Source: Exiguobacterium sp018617385 | Lineage (GTDB): Bacteria; Bacillota; Bacilli; Exiguobacteriales; Exiguobacteriaceae | Direction: 5' to 3' | NCBI RefSeq assembly: GCF_018617385.1 | Contig: NZ_JACSKA010000001.1 | Location: 868,001 to 932,000, forward strand | Length of the DNA: 64,000 nt | Part shown: piece by piece, positions 58,082 to 64,000 of the stretch | How positions within the stretch are numbered: position 1 is the stretch's first letter | Layout of the letters: each line of letters opens with the position of its first letter | Translations under genes and position numbers: made by a program | Notes under the pieces: model-generated | Database searches by the model: none | What the model saw: only the letters and a program-made list of their open reading frames with translations | Told to the model about the DNA's origin: nothing

Positions 58082-58999
58082 CTACAAACGACGTTCATTC
58101 AAGTTGAGGGCTTTCTTTGTATTCGCAAAATGGACTTTAGCAATCTTTTGTAAATAATCCTGACCATGACGTCGGATAATTTGAGCGGCGACTTGGTCGA
58201 CTTTGGCCCCTGCACCTTTTGGAAGGGTCAATCCTGCTTGTTTACTTAGTTTGTCCATTTCTTTTAAGAAGAAAGCGCGAGCTAAAATGGATGCAGCTGC
58301 GACGGCGACATGAAGTCCTTCGGCTTTTGTGGAAAAGTAGACATCGTCGCGCACGATATCGCGTTCTGCCCGCAAATGTTGATAATAGACCGACTTCTCT
58401 GCGAACTGATCGATGAGAATGGCATCGGGTTTTTGTCCGAGTTTCTCAAGCAACGCTCGAAGCGCAGCATTATGGGCGATGGCAGTCATTTTACCTTGTG
58501 TCATCGTACGTTGCATGTTGTTGTATGTTGGATTATGCAGTGTCGCTTTTTGATAAGGAATCGTAGCGTGTAAATCCTTCGCAATCCGGATGATTTCAGG
58601 GTCGGATAACTGTTTGGAATCTTTTACGCCGAGTTCTTTCACGAGTGCGATTTGATCGCGTGAGACAAAAGCCGCTACGACGACGAGTGGTCCGAAATAA
58701 TCTCCCTTTCCGACCTCGTCGCTTCCAACGACAGACCAACTTGAAAATCCTTCAGGTAGGATGGTGTTCGGTGTGGATGCTTGTTTCTTCTCGGCGGGTG
58801 TTCCCCATTTCACTGCCTCGGTCTCGGCATCTTTTCCTTGGAACATCACTTTCCCTGATTGATAAATCGTTACGACAAATCCTGGTGTCTTGGCGCTGAA
58901 TGTCGCATATGGTGGTGGCGCGACTGCATACTCATGGTACATCTTTTTTAGTTTTTCTTGTGATGCGGTTGATAGCTTGATGACTTGGTTGCCCAACAT
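58082..58999 (-). CDS. rnhC: Ribonuclease HIII
   Basis: Cleaves the RNA strand of RNA-DNA hybrids. The 305-residue protein has the N-terminal TBP-like substrate-binding domain (1-90, MLGNQVIKLSTASQEKLKK) and the catalytic domain with GSDEVGKGDYFGPLVV (Asp, Glu) and ILIDQFAEKSVY, plus SILARAFFLKEMD. The ATG at 58999 follows AAAGGAAGTGCTC. pheT-rnhC neighbourhood is as in B. subtilis, although two extra genes lie between here. Confidence 0.94.
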   Translation of the reverse strand: MLGNQVIKLSTASQEKLKKMYHEYAVAPPPYATFSAKTPGFVVTIYQSGKVMFQGKDAETEAVKWGTPAEKKQASTPNTILPEGFSSWSVVGSDEVGKGDYFGPLVVVAAFVSRDQIALVKELGVKDSKQLSDPEIIRIAKDLHATIPYQKATLHNPTYNNMQRTMTQGKMTAIAHNAALRALLEKLGQKPDAILIDQFAEKSVYYQHLRAERDIVRDDVYFSTKAEGLHVAVAAASILARAFFLKEMDKLSKQAGLTLPKGAGAKVDQVAAQIIRRHGQDYLQKIAKVHFANTKKALNLNERRL

Positions 59000-59115
59000 G
59001 AGCACTTCCTTTCTGTCTGGCAAATTCATTTTACATTTTTTTATGAATTTTTGAAACCGAAGATGAGGTTTTATCGTATAGGGAAGTGAGTAGAGAAAAG
59101 TGAGGTGAGGTGGAC

Positions 59116-59514
59116 GTGTGGTGGCGCGATGACACGCAACAAGATGAGGTAGAGGAATTATATAAGCATATTCTCGAACTCGAGGCGAGAATTGCTAAAT
59201 TAGTAGCTCATCAAGTGAGAGTGCGTCGGCTACTGATGCAAGATTCTTCTGAGGGCGTGACGGATCAAGTCGTTCAAGTTCAAAAAGAAGTGGAATATTT
59301 TTTAAACAGGATGCGGCTCGAACGACAAGAACTTGTCGACCTATACAATCGGCGACGGATTGAACGTTCCATCGGGCGAGTTCGAGAAGTGAACGACTTA
59401 TCCACTTCATCACTGTCGGAGTGGGATGAGATTGAAGATCGGCTTGCATTAGAAGTCGAACAACTTCGACGTGTACTGATGATGGAACAAAAACGTCGAC
59501 AGGAGGGGTGGTAA
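59116..59514 (+). CDS. Coiled-coil protein at the head of the flotillin operon (YuaE-like position)
   Basis: A 132-residue soluble protein, charged and almost wholly helical (DEVEELYKHILELEARIAKL, VQKEVEYFLNRMRLERQELV), with no membrane segment. It starts at GTG 59116 after GAGGTGAGG and overlaps the next gene's start (TAATG). B. subtilis yuaE holds the same position before yuaF-yuaG and is also helical, but I base the link on position, not on similarity. Confidence 0.7.
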   Translation: MWWRDDTQQDEVEELYKHILELEARIAKLVAHQVRVRRLLMQDSSEGVTDQVVQVQKEVEYFLNRMRLERQELVDLYNRRRIERSIGRVREVNDLSTSSLSEWDEIEDRLALEVEQLRRVLMMEQKRRQEGW

Positions 59515-60035
59515 TGGAGGCAATCGATCAACTGTATTGGTGGGTGTTGATCATCGCTGGTCTTGGAACCTTTATTTACATGATGTTCTCCGATGCGTTC
59601 GAAATGTTCGAGGGTTGGTTTAACCCTGCAGTCATCTTATCTTTCTTAGCACTAGGGGCAGGGATTGGGCTTATCTTAAACGCGTTGGCTCACGTTTCCC
59701 CGATGATTGGGCTCGCTGTCGCATTGGTCGGGTCTCTTGCCTTGACGACGCTTCTTTATCTATTTGTTCTCTTACCGCTCTCAAATGCGGAAGAATCCAT
59801 TGGTTTGACGGATGAGGCATTAGTTGGACGTGTCGGACGATTGACCGTGCCCATCCCTGAAGGCGGGTATGGCGAAGTTTTGATTGAGACAGTAACGGGC
59901 TCGCTTTTAAAGACGGCTCAAAGTTTAGATGGTACATCGATTTCGACAGATCATCGGGTAGTCATCATTGAAGTAAAAGGCAATATCGCAATCGTCATGC
60001 CATATGACGAACCTACAATTCGAGAGGAGATATAA
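59514..60035 (+). CDS. NfeD-like membrane protein (YuaF-like)
   Basis: A 173-residue protein with three N-terminal membrane segments (WWVLIIAGLGTFIYMMF, AVILSFLALGAGIGLILNAL, IGLAVALVGSLALTTLLYLF) followed by an OB-fold soluble domain (about 100-173, DEALVGRVGRLTVPIPEGG, GEVLIETVTGSL). This is the short NfeD form, which works with flotillins in membrane organisation. Its start overlaps the previous stop and the flotillin gene follows after 3 bases. Confidence 0.9.
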   Translation: MEAIDQLYWWVLIIAGLGTFIYMMFSDAFEMFEGWFNPAVILSFLALGAGIGLILNALAHVSPMIGLAVALVGSLALTTLLYLFVLLPLSNAEESIGLTDEALVGRVGRLTVPIPEGGYGEVLIETVTGSLLKTAQSLDGTSISTDHRVVIIEVKGNIAIVMPYDEPTIREEI

Positions 60036-60038
60036 CAC

Positions 60039-61559
60039 ATGAATACGGCTATTTTAGTCAGCATCATCGTCGGGGTCATCATCCTCGCACTTGTGTTTGT
60101 ATTCGTATTAAAATATCGCACAGTCGGACCAGATGAGGCATTGATTGTGACAGGTAGTTATTTAGGCAAGAAAAATGTACATAGCGATACATCCGGTAAC
60201 CGCGTTAAAATCATTCGTGGTGGCGGGACGTTCGTCTTCCCGGTATTCCAACAAGCGGAACCCCTCAGCTTGCTCTCAAGCAAATTAGAGGTCACGACAC
60301 CTGAAGTGTATACAGAACAGGGTGTCCCGGTCATGGCGGACGGAACAGCCATCATTAAAATTGGCGGATCGATCAGTGAAATCGCGACAGCGGCTGAGCA
60401 GTTCCTCGGAAAACCGAAGATTGAACGAGAAAACGAAGCGAAAGAAGTGTTAGAAGGTCATTTGCGCTCGATTTTAGGTTCTATGACCGTTGAAGAGATT
60501 TATAAGAACCGTGACAAGTTCTCGCAAGAAGTTCAACGAGTCGCATCACAAGACTTGGCGAAGATGGGATTAGTCATCGTGTCATTCACCATCAAAGACG
60601 TTCGAGATAAGAATGGATACCTAGAATCGTTAGGGAAGCCGCGTATCGCCCAAGTGAAGCGTGATGCTGATATCGCGACTGCGGAAGCGGATAAAGAAAC
60701 GCGCATCAAACAGGCGGAAGCGATGAAAGATGCGAAGAAGGCCGAACTTGAGCGTGCCTCTGAAATCGCAGAAGCTGAGAAAGAGAACCAACTCCGGATT
60801 GCGGCATATCGCCGTGAGCAAGATGTTGCCAAAGCCCGGGCCGACCAAGCGTATGAGCTTGAGGAAGCGCGTGCGAAACAAGAAGTCACCGAGCAACAGA
60901 TGCAAGTTCAAATCATCGAGCGTCAAAAGCAAATCGAGCTCGAAGAGAAAGAGATTATGCGTCGTGAGAAACAATATGATTCAGAAGTGAAGAAAAAAGC
61001 CGATGCGGATCGATACTCGATTGAACAGTCTGCCGCTGCGGATAAAGCACGTCAAATCGCAATTGCGGATGCAGAGAAGTATCGTATTGAAGCACAGGCG
61101 AAAGCCGATGCGGAACGCGTACGTTTGGCGGGTCTTGCAGAAGCGGATTCTGAACGTGCGAAAGGTGAGGCGGAAGCGGAAATTATCCGTTTGACCGGTC
61201 TTGCAGAAGCCGAAGCGAAAGAGAAGATTGCCGAAGCCTTCGCGCAATACGGACAAGCGGCGATTCTCGATATGGTCGTCAAAATGCTTCCTGATTATGC
61301 GAAAGAAATTGCATCGCCACTCGGTAACATCGACCAGATCACGGTCGTGGACACGGGGAGCGGACAAAACGGTGGCGCTGGTAAAGTGACAGGTTACGCA
61401 ACCGACCTCATGGCATCGCTTCAACAAACATTAAAAGCTTCTTCGGGTATCGATATGAAAGACTTACTCGAGAACTTTGCCGGGAAAGGGAACGTTGCGA
61501 AAGCCCCAACACCGGAGCGTGAATTAGCGGATACAACGGTTGCTGCTTCAAAGGAATAA
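60039..61559 (+). CDS. floT: Flotillin (FloT/YuaG)
   Basis: A 506-residue membrane scaffold protein of bacterial functional microdomains. An N-terminal hydrophobic segment (about 4-26, AILVSIIVGVIILALVFVF) is followed by the SPFH/PHB domain (about 30-210, with TPEVYTEQGVPVMADGTAII and EVQRVASQDLAKMGLVIVSF) and a long Ala/Glu-rich coiled coil (about 210-400) with many EAE repeats, then the flotillin C-terminus. Forms an operon with the NfeD-like gene, as in B. subtilis yuaEFG. GAGAGGAGATATAACAC precedes the ATG. Confidence 0.94.
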   Translation: MNTAILVSIIVGVIILALVFVFVLKYRTVGPDEALIVTGSYLGKKNVHSDTSGNRVKIIRGGGTFVFPVFQQAEPLSLLSSKLEVTTPEVYTEQGVPVMADGTAIIKIGGSISEIATAAEQFLGKPKIERENEAKEVLEGHLRSILGSMTVEEIYKNRDKFSQEVQRVASQDLAKMGLVIVSFTIKDVRDKNGYLESLGKPRIAQVKRDADIATAEADKETRIKQAEAMKDAKKAELERASEIAEAEKENQLRIAAYRREQDVAKARADQAYELEEARAKQEVTEQQMQVQIIERQKQIELEEKEIMRREKQYDSEVKKKADADRYSIEQSAAADKARQIAIADAEKYRIEAQAKADAERVRLAGLAEADSERAKGEAEAEIIRLTGLAEAEAKEKIAEAFAQYGQAAILDMVVKMLPDYAKEIASPLGNIDQITVVDTGSGQNGGAGKVTGYATDLMASLQQTLKASSGIDMKDLLENFAGKGNVAKAPTPERELADTTVAASKE

Positions 61560-61567
61560 TCGACACG

Positions 61568-61595
61568 AGCCATAGACATCGTCTATGGCTCTGTT
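61568..61595. terminator. Terminator after floT
   Basis: AGCCATAGAC pairs with GTCTATGGCT over a short loop, followed by a T run. Confidence 0.85.
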
Positions 61596-61610
61596 TTTGC
61601 ACATGATTGA

Positions 61611-61880
61611 CTAGTATGAAATCACTTCTGCTGCTTTTAGGACGGAAATAAAATAATATAACGTCGGCACGAGCGTGATGAATAGACCGAACCGTTTCGT
61701 TCGCGGTCTGAACTGTAAAATAAATCCGACCGTCCATAATACAAACCAAAGCATGAAATACCAACGATGTGGTGGGGTATCTGTTTCTGCTATACCAGGA
61801 CCGCTCAACCAAAGTGATAATAAGAGAACAAACAATCCTGATATGACATTCCAACTATGTCGAATTATCTTTTCAATCAT
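61611..61880 (-). CDS. Small membrane protein of unknown function (89 residues)
   Basis: I do not recognise a family. It has three hydrophobic segments (NVISGLFVLLLSLWLSGPGI, WYFMLWFVLWTVGFILQF, FGLFITLVPTLYYFISVL) and short basic loops. The ATG at 61880 follows AAAGGAAGATTAACGGA; the frame is open 15 codons further but without a ribosome-binding site. Convergent with floT. Confidence 0.7.
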   Translation of the reverse strand: MIEKIIRHSWNVISGLFVLLLSLWLSGPGIAETDTPPHRWYFMLWFVLWTVGFILQFRPRTKRFGLFITLVPTLYYFISVLKAAEVISY

Positions 61881-62087
61881 TCCGTTAATCTTCCTTTCGG
61901 ATCTGACCTCATAGTCATTCATCATGTATATTCAATGATTAGAAAAAAATCCCTTTTGAAACATCTAACACTCTCAGATGTCCCCGACATTTTATTACCA
62001 CAACTTTTAAAAAAAATCATGGAGAACGGTGCCTTCTCGGTCGATATAAGGGTTGTCAGACCATTAGAGAGAGGGAGTATTGAATAC

Positions 62088-63059
62088 ATGAAGAAAAGCA
62101 TAATGCTCAGTACAATCACAGCTTGTACCCTTTGGTTGTCCGGTTGTCAGTCGGTTATCGACGATCCAAATACCACTGTAGAAGAACGACAGACGATGGG
62201 GGTCGTCCTATCTGACGTTGGTCTCGGGGACCAATCGTTCAGTGACGCAGCCATGCGCGGGATGGGTGAGCTACGTGAGACGGGTGATTGGTTCGTTGAT
62301 TATCGTGAACTATCCGAAACGGAGACGTACAAAGTTGGCTTTGAAGAATTGGTAGAAGAGGGACATGATGTGATCGTTGGTCTCGGTTTTGCGTGTCAAG
62401 AAGACTTAGAGGCCGTTGCGGCTGAACATCCGGAACAGCAATTCGCTTTGATCGATGGCGTGTCTGAACTTCCGAACGTCTTGAATATTACGTTTGAAGA
62501 AGGCGAGGGCAGTACGCTTGCTGGCGCGGTGGCTGGTCTTGAAACAGAGTCCGATACCATTGGGTTTATCGGAGGAATGGATATTGAACTCATTCAGAAA
62601 TTTGAAGCAGGATTTGAACGTGGCGCTAAGGCAGTGAACGAGGACGTGGAGATGCTCGTTGACTTCTCAAATGATTTTGCTTCACCGGAGCTCGGTCGTG
62701 AACTCGCTGAGAAACAAATTAAAGCGGGCGCAGATGTTCTTTATGCTGCAGCAGGACTGACAGGGGTCGGTGTACTCGAGACGGCTGAAAAATACGGCGT
62801 CAAGGCAATCGGGGTCGATAGTGATCAATCGATGATTGCACCAGATGCGGTTGTGACGTCGATGTTGAAACAAGTTGATTTGGCGATTGTAGAAATCGCG
62901 GGTCGTGTGACCGAAAAACCATTTAATGAACACGTCATCCTTGGAATTGAAGAGGGCGGCGTCGGCTTGGCTCCGCTTCGTCGCATTCAATGGGATGAGA
63001 AAGAAACATCAGAGTATGAATCGGTAGAACGTCAGTTGAAGGAGGGGACACTTAAATGA
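62088..63059 (+). CDS. BMP-family substrate-binding lipoprotein
   Basis: A 323-residue lipoprotein. Signal peptide II with lipobox LSGC at about residues 17-20 is followed by the basic-membrane-protein fold (VVLSDVGLGDQSFSDAAMRG, VIVGLGFACQEDLEAVAAEHPEQ, TIGFIGGMDIELIQKFEAGFERG, DVLYAAAGLTGVGVLETAEK, AIGVDSDQS; these are quoted separately). BMP proteins bind nucleosides or similar ligands (TmpC, NupN) or act as Med-type regulators. No ABC permease follows; instead a chemoreceptor overlaps by 4 bases, so a role in ligand presentation to that receptor is inferred. AGAGGGAGTATTGAATAC precedes the ATG. Confidence 0.9.
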   Translation: MKKSIMLSTITACTLWLSGCQSVIDDPNTTVEERQTMGVVLSDVGLGDQSFSDAAMRGMGELRETGDWFVDYRELSETETYKVGFEELVEEGHDVIVGLGFACQEDLEAVAAEHPEQQFALIDGVSELPNVLNITFEEGEGSTLAGAVAGLETESDTIGFIGGMDIELIQKFEAGFERGAKAVNEDVEMLVDFSNDFASPELGRELAEKQIKAGADVLYAAAGLTGVGVLETAEKYGVKAIGVDSDQSMIAPDAVVTSMLKQVDLAIVEIAGRVTEKPFNEHVILGIEEGGVGLAPLRRIQWDEKETSEYESVERQLKEGTLK

Positions 63060-64000
63060 GTTTACGTAAACGTTTTATCTTCTCAACCGTCTTCACTGTC
63101 GTCTTGATCGTACTGATGATGAGTTACGTCTTGTCGACGTTGAATCGCTTGCAAACGTATAACGAGCAGTATGGAAGTCAAATGATTGAATTGTCTCAAC
63201 TTGAAACGTCACTCCTACAAGAACAATCCCTCTGGACGTCACTTGGTGAACAGTCGAACCAATCTACATTGACTCAATTAGAGCGCATCCGTGTGACGAA
63301 CGCGGAAACGTTCGATGATTTAAAACAGTCTTATTTGATTCCGGCATTTTCAAATCATTTAGACCGTGCCACGATGAAGTACGAACAGGTGAACGAAGAT
63401 GTCGAGTCGGCACTTGAAGGTGGTATCGGAGCTCGGATCCAGGCAGCAAAACTGGAAGGTTTGTTAAATGATATCAATACGTTGATTGCAAAGAACGGTT
63501 CATTCTATGAAGCGCTTCAAGTGGAGGCGGCAAATGAGACGGAACGTCTCTTGTTGATCTCGGTTCTCTTGACGATTCTCGTCATCCTAGCGCTCGGAAT
63601 CTACAACTTCTTCTTTGCCCGTTCGATCACTCGACCACTCGAAAAAAATGTCAAGGTGGCCGAAGCGATTGCAGCCGGACGTCTCGTCACGTTGCCTGAG
63701 TCGACGCGCAATGATGAAATCGGACGTCTTGAACGTGCCATGCGTGACATGACGGCGTCTCTTCAGACGGTGATCGGGTCAATCCGAGTCACATCAATGA
63801 AAGTGAACGGGATGACCGAAACAGCCGCAGCCGAAAATGAAGCGGTCGTGAGTACGACATCTAACATCACGAACGCAGTTGATGAGATGGCACACGGAGC
63901 ACAGTCGATTGCAAATGAGTTGCAAGAAACGCTCAGCTCAGTGCATACGATGGCAACTTCATTTGAGACGAGCTTGAACCAGACGAAACAAACGACGGAA
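63056..64000 (+). CDS. Methyl-accepting chemotaxis protein (partial, C-terminus outside window)
   Basis: The frame starts at the ATG of an ATGA overlap with the BMP gene, after AAGGAGGGGACACTTAA, and runs off the right edge (315 codons). It shows TM1 (about 7-27, FIFSTVFTVVLIVLMMSYVL), a 160-residue extracellular helical sensor domain without a PAS or Cache motif, TM2 (about 185-205), HAMP (about 206-260, RSITRPLEKNVKVAEAIAAG and DEIGRLERAMRDMTASLQTV) and the start of the methylated signalling coiled coil. The signalling tip is not in view, so it is called by HAMP plus coiled-coil layout. Confidence 0.85.
   Translation, partial: MSLRKRFIFSTVFTVVLIVLMMSYVLSTLNRLQTYNEQYGSQMIELSQLETSLLQEQSLWTSLGEQSNQSTLTQLERIRVTNAETFDDLKQSYLIPAFSNHLDRATMKYEQVNEDVESALEGGIGARIQAAKLEGLLNDINTLIAKNGSFYEALQVEAANETERLLLISVLLTILVILALGIYNFFFARSITRPLEKNVKVAEAIAAGRLVTLPESTRNDEIGRLERAMRDMTASLQTVIGSIRVTSMKVNGMTETAAAENEAVVSTTSNITNAVDEMAHGAQSIANELQETLSSVHTMATSFETSLNQTKQTTE

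Noticed and set aside
61857..62087. In-frame N-terminal extension of the BMP lipoprotein.
   Set aside because: It would place the signal peptide and lipobox internally; the ATG at 62088 begins a classic lipoprotein signal.
10..63990. CRISPR arrays, insertion sequences, phage genes, tRNA and rRNA genes.
   Set aside because: No regularly spaced repeats, transposase motifs, phage structural proteins or tRNA-like cloverleaf segments were seen on either strand.

Overview
The window is a 64 kb stretch of chromosome from a low-to-mid GC Firmicute of the order Bacillales, most likely Exiguobacterium or a close relative. This is inferred from gene order and protein style, because no rRNA gene is present. 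The layout follows the Bacillus subtilis region from tyrS-rpsD through ezrA, tpx-ackA, dnaE, accDA-pfkA-pyk, citZ-icd-mdh, phoPR-polA-mutM-coaE, gapB-speD-nrdR-dnaB-dnaI, thrS and infC-rpmI-rplT to pheST-rnhC. Genes linked to sporulation in those B. subtilis neighbourhoods (for example ytrH/ytrI beside dnaE) are absent, which fits a non-spore-former. I see no tRNA or rRNA gene, insertion sequence, prophage or CRISPR array.

Region 1 (1-18.6 kb) holds translation and maintenance genes: a T-box-controlled tyrS, a small alarmone synthetase, autoregulated rpsD, a free-methionine-sulfoxide reductase, ezrA, a YtcJ-like amidohydrolase, NAD kinase, tpx, ytxK, ackA, a secreted 3D-domain wall protein, a universal stress protein, an SDR protein, a phosphoesterase, an M24 peptidase, the multidomain regulator YtoI and nrnA.

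Region 2 (18.7-34 kb) is central metabolism. It has dnaE, a FadR-like regulator with its own operator leading into accD-accA, pfkA-pyk, citZ-icd-mdh and the phoPR two-component system. CcpA-type cre sequences lie before pfkA and citZ.

Region 3 (34-56 kb) is replication, repair and translation: polA-mutM-coaE, an M50-like membrane protease, gapB with a perfect cre over its promoter, speD behind an unassigned structured leader, nrdR-dnaB-dnaI, T-box thrS, infC-rpmI-rplT behind an L20-type leader (infC starts with AUU), ysdA, a dUTPase, an M42 peptidase, ysgA and T-box pheST.

Region 4 (56-64 kb) is more accessory: a PfoR-like stand-alone EIIC membrane protein behind a probable leader-peptide attenuator, an alpha/beta hydrolase, rnhC, a YuaEFG-like NfeD/flotillin operon, and a BMP-family lipoprotein translationally coupled to a methyl-accepting chemotaxis protein that runs off the window.

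The two observations most likely to be new are both leader RNAs. One is a closed multi-helix junction directly upstream of the speD ribosome-binding site (40102-40220). The other is a minus-strand leader (56919-57109) that encodes an 18-residue peptide ending in Leu-Leu-Ile-Ile-Ile-Arg-Leu-Arg-Asp, whose last codons form one arm of a hairpin upstream of an intrinsic terminator.
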